Origin: Salvator merianae
Lineage: Eukaryota > Chordata > Lepidosauria > Squamata > Teiidae
Assembly: GCA_003586115.2 (NCBI GenBank)
Contig: QVOM02000112.1
Span: 51,334,212-51,398,211 of the forward strand
Direction of reading: 5' to 3'
DNA length: 64,000 nucleotides
Part shown: positions 1-13,700 of the stretch, piece by piece
How positions within the stretch are numbered: the stretch's first letter is position 1
How the letters are laid out: every line of letters starts with the position of its first letter
Made by a program: the position numbers and the translations under genes
Notes under the pieces: model-generated
Databases searched by the model: none
What the model was told of the DNA's origin: nothing
The model's input: the letters and a program-made list of their open reading frames with translations, nothing else

Positions 1-282
1 ATGTTGGTAGACTGGGAAGACAACAACATGGGCTCTTTTTGAGCCCAGATGCCCAGTGGAAGGGATGGAATAAACCCTAGCAAGATAGTACAATTAGTGA
101 ATTTATACTTTTGCTGTTTCCTCCTTACCATTTGGAAGATTGAGAATGCAGCACCAATTCTGCTGCTTTGCTGGGATCATTTGTTTCAACAAGTGTTTCA
201 GTTGACTGGAAAGGAGGATGGGAAGGAAATATGAGGAGATGGAGAAAGTCACTTCTGCTCTCCTCTCTTCCAGTCCCCAAGT

Positions 283-1054
283 GGACTATACAGTGGCGTA
301 GCTAAGATTTTTGCCGCCTGGGGCTATGCGACGGCAGAGGAGTGCGAGCAAGGGCACCCTGTCCTGCAGCCTCCTACCCCCGCTGCTACCCTGACAACTG
401 CCAGCCAGCCGGGCGCTGCGCCACACTCTCCTTCTTGTGTCAGAGTGTGCATTGCGTTTCGCGGAAGACTTACAGACGTTCCCGTGAAGTAGAAAAATAA
501 ACCCTGTATGCAGCAGAGTTATCTATAAAGCTCTATCTTTATTGTAGCTTGGTTCCATAGTAAAAATAGCTAAGCAGGTTAAAAAGCAGGTTCACAGTAC
601 ATTGCAGTTAGAGCATTTGATCAATCTTCAGTTAGTCATACTCATAGACACACAGATACATCATGATTGAACAATATAATCAATGGAAGCTTCAGGTACA
701 TATAATAGTCAGGCATAGGATTACATCATTGCTATTGCTCGTTTTCATTCCATATCAGTTTATAAACATATGTCTTTCTCATGCTTAGGCTCTGCCATGT
801 TTACACAGGTTGGTCTGTAATCTACTACATGCTAGACAAAACATTACAACATAGCAGGATGTTAGTTTGTTCAGTAACTTTCTATTTAGCAAACTGGCAT
901 TAGCTTATGGCCTATATGATTTCTATATTCTGACATCTTACTCACGTGCCGGGCTGGCAGAGAAGGCCCTGGCTGGATGTGCCAACCTGCGATGATGTGC
1001 TGCCTGGGGCGGACCGCCCCCCTTGCCCCCCCTTCTTATGCCACTGGGCCTATA
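283..1054. mobile_element. hAT-like DNA transposon copy with 8-bp target-site duplication
   Basis: The element spans 291-1046. The left end is CAGTGGCGTAGC; the right end, reverse complemented, is CAGTGGCATAAG. The flanks are GGACTATA (283-290) and GGCCTATA (1047-1054), a 7/8 match, the length expected for hAT. The GC-rich ends contrast with an AT-rich core (about 480-960) that looks like unrelated filler. No transposase coding was seen, so it is non-autonomous. Confidence 0.8.
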
Positions 1055-1120
1055 CAAACTATTTTAAAGAGGTGGCTTTATTCTCTGTTGAAAAGGGTGC
1101 CTAGAAGGCAACCCTGTATG

Positions 1121-1262
1121 ACTGTAACCTGAGTCTCTTCTCTTCGTGCAACTGACTTATTGATAATCTGGGCCTTCTCTTTACAATGCCACTGACTTAC
1201 GTAGTTTGCCAGATCTCTTCTCTGTGGTGCTACTGACTTGTATTGGTAGACTGGGCTTCCAT
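1121..1262. repeat. Diverged ~40-bp tandem repeat
   Basis: Units share ACTGACTT followed about 20 bases later by a CTGGGC- or GCCAGA-like block and CTCTTCTCT. Unit starts are near 1151, 1191 and 1232, with a partial unit before. Confidence 0.6.
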
Positions 1263-1638
1263 GATTCCCCTTAACTGCCAGTTTTTCTAAAGGGGCAATG
1301 ACTCACATAATACAGCTTTGCACTGTACGGTAGATTCTGGGAACTAAACTATAACATTATACAAGGGTCCTTGCGTGCCTATTTCAGCTGCATAAGAGTT
1401 TTCAGTGCCTTAAGAGCTACAAAACCACTGGCTAAATGCAGTTTCACATCAGTCCCCCCCGAAGAACAACTGATTAGGGATGTGGCCACAGATGCTGGCA
1501 TAAGGCGGGTTAGGACTGCACTCAGGGAATTACATTAAAATTACTAACATTGAAAAAGTGAGTTATTCAGTTACATTACGGCCACCACGAAAGCTATTTA
1601 GAGGTTTTTTTAAATCAAGCAGACTATTCCTTGCTTAC

Positions 1639-1767
1639 CTTTGTCACAGTTTCGAACATCGGAATAAGAACAAATTTCAAGAAACCTATCTGTGCTGTAG
1701 GTTTAGTCACTTTGTCTCGGTCCATAAAAGGGGCCACTGGAAGGCCTTCAGTCTTTTCCCGGTCACT
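1639..1767 (-). CDS. PDE9A: PDE9A exon: glutamine switch and Phe clamp (TAQIGF)
   Basis: Forty-three codons, phase 0 at both ends; acceptor CGTTACAG, donor GTAAGC. It reads [20 protein letters not shown], then [20 protein letters not shown], then VTK. It holds Phe441, Ala452, Gln453 and Phe456 (nucleotide-binding pocket). Pro replaces human Ala450 three residues before the glutamine. The next exon (LFPMVEEIM... in human) was searched for in 1-1638 and not found, so it lies off the window. Confidence 0.98.
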
Positions 1768-4700
1768 CTGTAACGAAGTAGCAATACATTAAGGCTGGAA
1801 TTGCACTTAAGAAGTTTTAGGCCATTTAAAAAGAAAGCCTCACGACCAGCCACATTTAAATGTGTTAGCCTGTGTTAAGCTCACTTTTTGCACAGGGCTT
1901 CTAAGCACACTGTTGGCATTTTCCAGTAGTATCGCATCGAGGAGCCACGCCCACTTCCCTCCTCTCCTCAGCTGCCAAACACTATTGGTTGATTGCTCTC
2001 TGTCACACATCCACACCCAGACAAACACCCCCACACCCCCACACCCCGTGTCTTCTCAGAGTTACAGAGAACTGCACCTTCCCCTCTAGGGCAGCCAGCT
2101 TTTGTTTTGTTAAAAACAAGAAAATAAAAAGGAGAACACACAACTTGGTTTCAGATGGTTTGCTTCGATTTTTATACCACCCTCGACTGAAGTCCCAGAG
2201 AGGTGAAGAAGTACAAACAACAAATGAAGTTCGTAAAATCCCTTCACATTTGGGAATGCGGCAATATAACAATGAAAAGATCTAGCAGGGAACTCTCATA
2301 CATGTAAGTGTGTGCATGCATGCACACAGCACACACACACTTCCAGATCCTGACGCCCTCCCCATAAAATGGAGCAGGGAGGTTTGCTTATTCAAAAGAA
2401 CACTGTTTGCCTCCAATCTCCTTTTGATTTCTCTGCTTTCTATTCCAAGAGTCTATTCCAAGCATTAGCCCCGCCCTCCCAATTGTCACCACACAGGCTA
2501 CAAAGGAACCATCTTGCCTGTAGGGAATGGAGGAGAAAAGGAAAGTAAAAGTCTTGGCCACTTCAAGAACTTTGTTGCTGCTGGAGTGCCCCTCTCCCCT
2601 CCCAGATCCTTTTCCTTTTGTGTCTTGTCTTTAGATTGTAAACCTGAGGGCAGGGAATTGTCTGAGATTATATACTATAAGCCACTCTGAGAGTCTTCTG
2701 ACTGAAAGGTGGCATATAAATAAATGGAATGAATGAATGAATGAATGAATAAATAAATGTCTTACAGAACTGGGTACAGCTAAAGTTTACAGCTAAAATT
2801 TGAACTTCAAAAGGAGGTTTAGCCAAAGACACCCTCCCACGTCCCTCAGTTAACTTTTGCATCACAATTTAACCTCTTCTAGTGATTTAACACTAGCTCA
2901 GCTTATTATTATGACTTTAAAATCTGTGAGGCTGCCTCCAGAGAGCAAGAGGCAATTGCGGTAGCAAAAGACGATGCACAAATGTCAGCAATGGTGGTGG
3001 ATGAGAGGAAATGAGTGTGGCCATAGTGTTTACTCCTGCTCAACCTTCATAGCACTCCACTGAGAGCTAATGATGGGATGTCCACAGGCTGAATGCAGGG
3101 TTGTGCAAAGCAAGCACTTTTCCAGCACAGCCTCTGGTGCATTCAAGGCCTCAAAATGGTACCCTGGCAACATAATTTGAGATGCCAGGTACACTTTATA
3201 TATCTGGCAACTATGTGCTATGGACTTGGAAGGTACTAGGAGCAAGCTACATTTGCACTCCATGTTTTCCTATGGAGTTTTTGAATACAATTTGCCTTAA
3301 TCCCAATTTTTCCAGAGTCACAAAGATATAGTATTTGTGAATTTGAGTTTTCATAAGGTTTTCTAGGAACCTAACCCTTGCAAATGAGGGACAGGTGTAT
3401 CAATGACTACTAGATTGGATGCGTAGGTATTGAACTCCAGGTTGGAGAGACAAGCAGGATGTCTGTAAAACCCATTTGCAGGGAGTTGACAGCAATTGAA
3501 GGTTTTGCCTTTATCTTCTGCTTGAGAATGCCCAAGAAGCAATTGGTGGGCTGCTGTGTTAAATGGGAAGCTGGACTAGATGGGCTGTGGCCTGATCCAG
3601 CAGAGCTCCTCTTATGTTCTTATGTCCTTAATGTATAATATTTTTAAAAGACTATACCGCAACTGTTTCTCTTTCCTGGTAATGAACTGAAATATTCAAG
3701 TTTTCCTTCCTGACTATGTCCTAAACAGATATAATTTTTTGTTTTTCTGTATTTTGTGTATTTTTGCATTTTCCCTTTAGTATTACTTTGCGTTACTTAT
3801 AATTACATACTGTACTGCATTATGTTGTTTTCATTGTAAACTACCTCATGCAGTTTTATTTGGAAAGGTGGTATACAGTTTAATTGATCATCTAAAATAA
3901 GATAATTTTGGGATTAATAACCGAAGCAGACATGACTGGGTTGTAGTGAAACACTACAACCTGCGTGTAGTAGAACACTACCTACGTTACTCTTATAAGC
4001 CAGTCAGCCTTGCAACATGTCCAGGCTACTGTATTTGGCTTCTAGCAATGTTTTCATGGGAGCAAATCCCATAGATTTCACCATGTGTATTAGAAGCACA
4101 CTTTTTTTAAAATAGTGGGCTTATTATTGCCCATTTTTCAAGGGAAATATAATGAATGAATGAATGAATTTATTTGTACAGTCAATGACCAGAATCAGGG
4201 TAACATAAAAATTCCTTAGCATGTTTAAAATCAACATATAAAAATAATGTACAAAATATAAAGATATGGTTGTAAAATGTCTTAGTAATAAAAAGGGCAA
4301 AGGGATATGAAGAGCTTAACTCTTTCCTTCCTATTAACACTCTCTTCTCCTTTGCCAGCTCTCCCCCTCCCTTGGAAGTTTATGGCGAAAACTATCTTCA
4401 GGAGGAATTAGCACTAAAGAGGGTACATCCTGACAAAAAATTATTTATTTAAAACATTTGTATACTGCTTCTCATTCACTAGCATTGAGTTTTGGGCACT
4501 TAAAAAACCACTGTTAGCCAAAGTATGCTTTCCCCCCAGGATGATATATATAACAAGGAATACGACAAAATTCCTTTTTGTTGTTGTGTGCTTCCCATCA
4601 CAATCAAGCTTTACTTAGTGTTGTGCCAAATGGCACAGCTTGTGTACAGCTTGCACTTTCTTGTTATCAGAAGGGGAGCTGGCAGTTTCTTCATTTGATT

Positions 4701-7700
4701 TCCCTCTGTTACTCCGGCATCCATTTCCAATAGAAAACCAGAAAGGAATAATTATGGTACTATAAGATGTCCTTTTCAATACTAATGGGATATTCTTTTT
4801 GAAGTGATCTGAGTGATTCCTCCCTCCTTCCTTCCTTCCTTCCTTCCTTCCTTCCTTCCTTCCTTCCTTCCTTCCTTCCTTCCATCCTTCCCTCCTTTCT
4901 TCCCTTTATCCTTCCTTCTTCCCTCCTTCCTTTTCTTTTCAAGTATCATTTCAGTTCTCCTAATAGGCTCAGCCATGAATGCTTCAACTCCACCCACAAA
5001 GATATAAATGATCCAAACCTCTGGCTCATTTAACTGATTTATCCTAGTGGCACAGTTCTTGGCCATTCTGATTTCAAGACTGTTTAAATGCTGACTTGCA
5101 AAAGCAATCCTTTTAAGAAGAACAAACAGTAATCCAACAGTATTTTCATTCCAAGGCTGTGGCTGTCAGAGTACAAATTACAGTCAGTTACAACTGTCTG
5201 TATTTTATTGGGAATACATTGTCAAATGACACTGTTTTCTGAACGTACTGAAAAAGAGTTCTTTCATCTTGATGAATCTGCTATGTCAGAGAGCTTTTAG
5301 CTGCAGTATTAAAACACAGCATACTATAGCAGGAAGTAGGAGTTTGCTCTTACCTGCATAAAATACTCCTCTAACAAGCAGTCAACCCACGGTTCTGCTA
5401 CTTCCATTGGGCGAACTTCATTGGAAATATCGCAGCATTTGATCAGTACCATCTTCAGCTGAAAGCAGAAGAGCATTTCACAATGTGTTAAAAGATCTGG
5501 TACATTTATCTGCAGCCTTGACTAGGCATTGGCCCCTCTATTTTATTGCAGGATATCAGCACTGAAAGCAACAGTGAATCTGTGTATGTCAATTGAATGC
5601 ATCAGAGATCTCCTATTTATCTCACTGGACTTGAGCTTTTACCTGGTTGCTTTCATCTAGCACACCATGTGCTCCCCAATGCATGTGTGAATTTAGGGTC
5701 AAATCACATTTACCCTAAATTTATTCCAAAGAGAGGCCCACCCTAACATGGAACAAGCCTCCTTTTCCTCTTACAAATCTAGTATTAAGAAATTACACAC
5801 AGTGAGAGTGAGGAGTATTGAAGGTTGCACACTGTTTGTTGAATGAACTGAGACATTTTGGATTGGCAGGGTAGGTGTGACTGGGGGCAACAAACAGAAC
5901 AATGAAGTCATGATTTATCAAATCACGCTGGCTATCCACAGCATAGTGTTATCTCCTAAGAGCAATAGCTTTTAAGGATCTCAGGCAGAGGTCTGTTCCA
6001 TCATCTGCAACCTTGAACCCTTTAGGTGTAAATGTTAAGACCTTCTGTACCTGCCTGCCTATGACAAATTGGTTCCAATTTTAGGTCCCAAACTGTCATC
6101 TAATAAATATCACCCCATTTTACCTACTGAGTCTCCAAAATGACAGTACACTGTGAACAATGGTGGCAGAAAAAAATCATTATTTGGTTTGGATGCCTCT
6201 GTATGAAGTTCCAGGTTCAACTCTTCACATTCTTTTCCACAATTGTCTCTAATCTAAAGGAATAGCTTTGTTTCCATTTCCTTTTTTGTGATTTTTCATT
6301 TTGATAGCATATGTTCCTACTGAAAAATGATACTGCTTTTCCACATTTCCCAGTGTAATGCCCAAGGACATCACAGTACCCCCTTTCCCCACAAATATGC
6401 TTATAGGCAAATCGGAAGGGATGCTCACAGTCACATGTAATTATGAAGAATCTGAAACAGTGGAGCATATCCTTTCGATCTGAAATTTCTACTTAGGGCT
6501 TTGCAAAGATCTCATCTGGCTAATTTTAAGATCAGTCCCCAGCAGATCTAATTCTGAACATATTAGATTTCATTATATAAATTCAAGGGTAACTCTAGCA
6601 ACTGCAAAATTTTTGTCGGCACCTATCAAAACAAGATCACAACAAATCATTAAATTTTGTGGATATGTACAGGTTCCCATGAACTGTCTGTCAAATTTTA
6701 ATTGCTTACCTTAGGAAAAAGAAAGACTGATCTTGCTAATCAATCTGATTAAACATTTCATATTTACACGGACTGATGCTGTTATCCATATGAGTCTTTA
6801 ACTGCCTCCAAATGGTGAGAGGAAAATGTGAATGCTTGTTTGCAACTTGCTATTTCCTTTCACCATCCCTTTCAGACCGTGAGGGCAACATCGTGGGGCA
6901 AGTGCAGACACTTACCCATCTACATGCCGGCCCCTGCACATGTATAGTGGCAAGTTTTAGTCCTGCACATATGCATGGCCATTTTTTCCAGAAAGGAACT
7001 TGAGAGCCAAGCTTCCAGACAGGTAGGTTATGTTACTATTCAGGGAAAATCTGCATTGAGAGTTGGGTTTTCCCGGAATAGGATATAGCAGGGTTTTATC
7101 CCTATATCATGGAGCTAGGTTGGGGTTGCCACAAATATGTGTGGCAATCCCAACATAGCCACGACATAATCATGTATTTTAACCCCTGTCTGGATTCAGT
7201 CTTTGACTGTAATAAACAATGAAAAATGGAACCCTGAAGATTTTCCTGCTGCCTACAAAGCTTTTGAGTTCACTACTCACAGTTTAAGGGGAGAAAGCAA
7301 TCAAAAGTAGTAAAGATGGTGGCTTTAGCATGCTGTCAAAATTTCAAGTGGGCTCAAAATGTCGGAGTTTAGCAGTCATGGACACTTTTCATTGCCCTCA
7401 TTGCTGGGTGCCTTATATGGGCATCATGCACTCTGACAAGCACTGTGTGGCACTGATAGTAGAAACATAACACTAGCAATTCTCCTGGGAAGCGCCTGCA
7501 GCAGAGCAGTGGAGACATGGCCTATTTTCACTGAGCCAAAATAACTTCTTTTGGAATTAAATTATAGCTTCACAATGCATATTCAAATCCCATTGTAACG
7601 TGGCTGAGGCTGGCTCCCAGCACTGGTCGAATATCACAGCAGAAAGCAATATTTCAGAGAAAAGCCTCTCCGGAATATATGCTTGTTGCCTAGATAGTGC

Positions 7701-10700
7701 AGGGGCTTGTGCTGTCTGCGTGCATTTTAGTGACTTGCATATCCAGGTATTTTGCCAGCATGAAACACCTGGATGTGTGCATTGCTGCCACTACACATGC
7801 ACAGCCAACTTTTTCTTCACCCGCACATGCGTGATGGCTGCAGCAAAGATGGTGGCTCCGTTCAGAAGGTGCATAATAGTATTATTTTGGGAAAAGCCAC
7901 CACCAAAGTCGAGTTTTCCCACAATAGGTTATCACACATTTTGGGGGAACATAGCAGAGCTATGGTGGGGTTGCCACAGATACATGTTGCAATCCCACCA
8001 TCATGCAGCCATAATGGCACCATATTTCCTCCATATGGATGAGGCCTTAGTCTTAACAATTCCCACAAGTAATTTTTAAATAACTGGGACTTGAACATGT
8101 GCAGTATTGAACTAGCTACAGCCCCGAGCTTCCACTGGTTCCATGGAACAGAATGCAGGCCGGAAGGCACAATATCCATTGACAGTAACAGAAAAAGAAA
8201 GTGAATGTAGCTTCTTCCCACAATATTTCTGCTGATTATAGGCCAAAGACAGAAAAAGATTGTCTTACCCGAGTTACATGCTCCTCATTTGAATAGTCAA
8301 AATTATCCAATATTTCTTTGAAAGAATCCAATATTTCAGCATGCCTTGCCATATCAGTTGCTAGGATTAAGGTAATTATTCCCTATGCAAAATAAATACT
8401 TTTAAGATATATATATTTCTTAAAACAGAACTGTCAGCTAGATATATGCATTATCTTCAGCACATACACACACAAGCACCTAAGTTTCCAAAGCTTTATA
8501 CCAAATTTCAAACTTTCTTTTCAGACTCCGGGACTTTCTGGGAAAGGACACTTCCTAAGAAAAAATGCCAAAATATAGGACTAAATAATATCCTGTTCTG
8601 GAGCTTTGACCCTTTTTGAGAATGGCTGTTCCTGTTCCATTTCTATAGTAAAAATGGAAACAAACATGCTCTTCAGCTATTTCAGCAGTTCTCCAATGCC
8701 CACCATCACTACGCAACAGCTGATTTGTTGAAGTTTTCCCTCCCTTTTCTGCAGCAGTCTCCACTACTGCCAAAAAGAAGAGAAAGAAACACCAATCAGC
8801 TGATCCCCAGGTGATAGATCAACATTCTGATGCCCTCCACTCAATGGAACAGCTCTTGTGTGGCTCCTTGCTACCAATTTTCCTGCAGCAGTCAGAGTTG
8901 CAATTGAAAGCTGCTTGCGCAACCTGGTCCTCCTTGGGGCCATAAATCAAAAAGTACAGTTTCTTGAGACTCCAAAATATATATATATATATTTCACAAT
9001 ACAGCTGAGAAAGAAGAGAAGGAAAAGACAGCTGACACATTCCTTCCTGTCTTCTATCTTTCCCCCGTTTCTGCTGCATAGCCCTGAGTGGTCGCTTAGG
9101 CAGCTGAGGTGAAGGAACAGCAGTGTGACGGTTGCCATTTTCCTAGTATGCCTGCCTCCCATATTTGCACTCAAGAGGCCAAAGTTACTTTTACAATAAT
9201 AAAATAATTGTAAACTGGAAGCTCCAAATGCAGACTGCCTACACAATATACAGTCTCAAACAATTATGTCCAGGTTGCACTTTTCAACGCATAGGGGAGA
9301 GACGTTTCATTCATTTATTTATTTCCTTAGTTCTTCAACAAGTTCCCAGGGCTTTTACAAAGCAATATTATTCTAATAAACCAAAACAAGAGGGCTTCTA
9401 ACAAGGATGGCATCTATCTACCCTCAAGTAAGGGAACCCCAGACTTCCTCCTCCAGGTGTTTAAAGCATTTACATTCCTCATTCCTGGGATTTAATACAG
9501 AAAGTTTGGGAGGGGAGAAAGGAGACAGTGGAAATAGTGTTCCATTTTCAAATCTTCTACTTCCTTCTTCCTCCCTCAGTCCCTTGGAAAGAAAAGGTAG
9601 AAGTTCCTCCCCTGCCATGTACCAGTTTGTAAGCCCTGGTGAAGGCCACAACATACTGAAAGATGTTCATTTGCTTCAATCCAACATGAATTGGATCAAA
9701 GGAAGATTTTCCTGTGCAGCATGGAACTAAAAAAAAGGTACAGTCTGGCACACTATGGGGGAAGGGGCTTCTGGTGTGCTTGTCTGCACTAGTCGCTACT
9801 ATGCCCAATGACACTGATCTCCCACGCGCATTTTTGTGTCAGAAGTAGCAATTTTGTGTGTTGGCACTCCAACTTAATGGGGACCCCAATGTATAAGGGT
9901 CCCAAAATAAGAACCCTCAAATAGTAAAATACAAATGACCAGTTTTCTTGCATTATTTTGTGTTTGAGGAGCCATGCAGGATCAGGCCACAGATCGTCCA
10001 GCACCCACTCTTGCACAGTGGCCCATCAACTGCTTGTGAGCATTCTCAAGCAGAAGGCAAGGGCAAAATCTTCACCTGCTCTTGACTCCCTACAAATAGC
10101 CTTTAGAGGAATGCTGCTTGACTCCCCAGACTGGAGGTAGTATCTAAGCATCAATTCTAGTAGCCATCAATATACTGTCCTCCTTGAATTTGCCTAACTC
10201 TTTCTTAAAACTATCCAGGCTGGTTGTTGTCACCACCTCTGGTAGTAAGTGAGGGAACTTGTGGTCTTGAGAAACTAATTTCTTTAATTCTGCAGAGTTT
10301 CTAAATGAGAAGTCCTGTGATTTTATCAGATTTGGAGGCTTGTTTTTCTTCAAAAGTGACAGCTACCCTAGACATCAAAGTCATTTTCTTCTTGACTGTG
10401 GCTTTAATGCTGAATGGCTGACCACAGGGATGTAAACAAAATATACAGTATTCAGAGTCTCTAAGTTTTGATAAAGACAACTCAAAATAAGCCATGCCGA
10501 TACATTAACCTGATTGAGGAAGCTGCCAGATACAGCAGAAAGGTCAGCAGGTGTACTCAGATGCTACTTCAGGAATGTCGCAGTCCATTAGACACTAAAT
10601 TTGGCTGTAAGAATAGCCAGCATGTTCTTGGTTTGTTTTGTTAATAGCCAGCGTGTTTTCGACTTACTAGCTGTTTGACAAAGTCCTTCTGAAGAGGGTT

Positions 10701-13700
10701 GCAAGGGACTTCTGGGAGCTTGCCTTACATTTGGAAAAAAAAAGAAAAAAGAAAGGGAGTGGGCATGCAATAGGGTCCTAGAAATCCCTTGCAATGCTTC
10801 TCCAAAGGACTTTGCCAGACAGGCGGTAAGTGGAAAACATGCCAGAGGAGTGCTGTGTGTGTCTCTCTGGCCACGGTGAGGGGCAAAGCCAGCTTCCCTT
10901 TATATCCAGCTTTCCCTTGCCATCTGGAAGTATCCTCAGTTTCAGCTGTGTCTATCCCATAATGCACACAGAAAGCGCTTTGCCCATAGCCTTTTGAAGC
11001 TTACCTGCCTTATCCGTTTGAACTGTTCTTTATCAACATTGCATAAAATGTTGCACTCTGGCTGGGCGAGTATTTGAAAAGCCACTGCACAGTGATGATT
11101 CTCTAGGGGGGAAATATCATTGTAGCGCAAAGCAAGCTCTGTCCGTGCATTTATCTGGTACCTAATGTGGAGGAAAGATATAAAAAGAAATGCACTGGTC
11201 ATCCCAAGCGATCATACTCACTTATATTTTTAAATAATCTCAGTCTCTTAGGAATCCTCAACCTCTTAACTTTTTAAAATGGGACAAATACCAGAGAGGT
11301 ACCTGTTTCAATCTGTGTTTGCAGGAAAAGCAATAGATGTCCAGTTCCTTGTGGTCCAAGAACCACAGAACCACGGAGTTGGAATATACTATACTATACT
11401 CCAATGCTAAGAGACAGTTTGCACTGGAATAAATTAATGCACACAACTCCAGTCAACACTGCACTGATTTTGCACACTTCTGTGTTCCCATTGACGTGGA
11501 AGCATGGGCAAAACGTCTCTGAGCATGACCTGCTTCCATCAGCTTTATAGTATCAAATTGTATAAGGTGAGAGAAGTTTTCTTTTTATTTGCTTATTCAG
11601 ATAAATGTGAACAAATCCAACTTGTGAGAGGGATATAAAACCACAGTTTTTCAAGCTCTCCTGCCAATTTATCTGCAGCAAGAATCAATTTAAATTCTGA
11701 TGTTTTTATTAAAGCCACTTTTTGGTTAAAAAAAACAGTACTTTTTGTCAGACTTCACTGCTTGTGCTGTTGTTGTTAGATACCATTGAGTAGGGGTCAA
11801 CCTCTGGGGTCTTTAGGAGCGCATTTATGCAGTTTCTTTGGCAGATACAGAAGTGATCTGCTGTTAACTTTCTTCTGGGGAAACGCTTAGGATTGAATTT
11901 GTAACCTTCTGCTTTCCAGGCAGTTGCTCTGAGCTATGGCCTCTCCACAGAACTTTTGTACACTGTTGTAAACACTAGAGTTTCCAAAAATTACACATTT
12001 CTGTTAGTGACATATTGCTCGATTATTCTCAGTGCACATACCCCAATAATGGAGTTTACATATCTCTGAACAGGCATGTATAGTATTACACTATTGAAAG
12101 CACTGGGCTAAGAAGTATGGTTAGTTCTGCATTAAAATACATGTTCAATTCCAAATATTTTCTTTCCGAAAATGATACGTACGTGTTGTTATAGCCCGGA
12201 TGATCCAGATCATGGCACACTGATGCAGTCATTAGCATTAAGATATCCATCTGGGACAACTTTACCTGAGCAGAAATGTGGGGAGGGGGAATGCAGAATT
12301 TTAATTCCATGTAATAATTTTGTAATGAAGCAGTACTATTTAAATTTTTGAAAAGAGGGCTGTAATTAGGACTTAGTAACAGTAGCTTAAGAGGTACATT
12401 TAGTGCAAGCAAGACAGAATATGCTTTTTTCTAACAGCTCTAGAAAATTATTAAAGCCTCTCTGATGTATAATTAATAACAGTGGAGAAGGTGGATCCTG
12501 CAAGATAATTGAGAAAAATTTAAATGCAAAATTTTCTTGCCTTATTAAAAAAAAAGGCAAAATACATAATTGTTTTAAAAGCAGCTATTTATTGGGGTAT
12601 ACTTAGCTCTATTTCTTCATAATATCTGAATCAGGAGAGGCTGTAAACATCCTGAACAGATGCCTGAATACAGCGATAACGGCCAATATACTGAAGCTGA
12701 ATCCTGGAAGATGGAAGGTGCCTCCAGATGTGGTTTAAAAACCACAATTTTCCTAGGGTTATACTGGGGTTGCCATACATACTTGTGGAATCCCAATATA
12801 CTCCAGGGATAGTCCATTGCAAATGCATTATATAGGCCTTATGGAAAATCCAGTTTGACGCCAAGTTTTCTGTCATGCTGAATTGCTTACCTTGTTTGTC
12901 ATTTCCTTGTGGAATCACTGCTCTTACAAAAGTATCTGTATACAGGAAGTGTGCAAAACAAAAGGGAAGCGGGTGGGATACAAGTACTTTTGTGGAGCAG
13001 TAATTCCATGAGGAAATGACAAGAGTAAGAGCCTGGATTTGACCCAGGATTGCCTCTTCCTGTTTGGCAGGGGTGGCGTAAGGCAATTGCGGGATCTAAG
13101 CAAGATCCTGCAGTTTCCTCTCACTAGCTGGGGATACATAAGAAGTCAGGGCGCAAAAGGTTCCCTATACTGGGGTTTGGCAAATTTGCCTGTTCTAAAT
13201 AGGACTGCATTCGCAGAAGGAAATCATACATAGTTTGGTGGTCTCCCCACAACCTTTAAAGTACTAAGAAGGCCAAATGACCTTCACTGGCTAAGAACAT
13301 TTATCATCAGCTTCAGCTGGTGTGCCAATTATAGCCCAACCCAGATAAAGATAGCCTGGCTACTCTCATTTGCAGCAGTTTTTGGGCTGTTGTGCTGTGT
13401 TCCATAGTTCTTCTGAGAACCTAAGCTTTCAGGCATAGCTACGATGTCCATCTTCAGAGGATTTGGACATTGTAGCTATGTCCGAAAGCTTAGGTTCTCA
13501 GAAGAATTATGGAACACAGCACAACAGCCCCAAAACTGCTACAAATGATTGAAACTGGCTGTGAAAGCCTACATTCTACCACAGCCTGACCATTGTTCAA
13601 GTTTAACCTCAAGTTTAAAATGCTGTAATGCACTTTATGTGATGCTACACTTACACTTGTCTCTGCTCTGGCAGCTGTAATTAGTGTAAAATGCAGTAGC

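Larger units (their letters stand above)
1..1638. other. PDE9A 3'-side intron (partial)
   Basis: Intron sequence between the 1639-1767 exon and an unseen downstream exon. It holds a complete hAT-like element (291-1046) and a diverged tandem repeat (1121-1262). Nothing else recognisable. Confidence 0.8.
1768..5353. other. PDE9A intron
   Basis: Besides the repeats listed separately it holds a CA-rich and palindromic GTGTGCATGCATGCACAC stretch near 2307-2338 and L2-like 3' debris near 3838-3895. A GAAT-rich retroposon end lies at 4150-4230. No ORF here has protein-like content. Confidence 0.7.

Noticed and set aside
1121..1262. CRISPR-like array
   Set aside because: Units are diverged, spacer-free and in a vertebrate intron; it is a decayed tandem repeat.
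1..1638. Search for the final PDE9A exon (LFPMVEEIM... in human)
   Set aside because: No matching minus-strand segment with splice borders was found; the exon must lie before the window.
4760..5066. Open frames with Gly-Arg-Lys or Pro-Ser repeats
   Set aside because: They are translations of the TTCC microsatellite and flanks; no protein.
7600..8221. 159-codon plus-strand and 119-codon minus-strand open frames
   Set aside because: They overlap on opposite strands across a dispersed repeat also seen near 7060-7165; no recognisable domain.
12631..13139. 151-codon minus-strand frame
   Set aside because: Partly antisense to L2-derived sequence; overlapping open frames on both strands and no domain.
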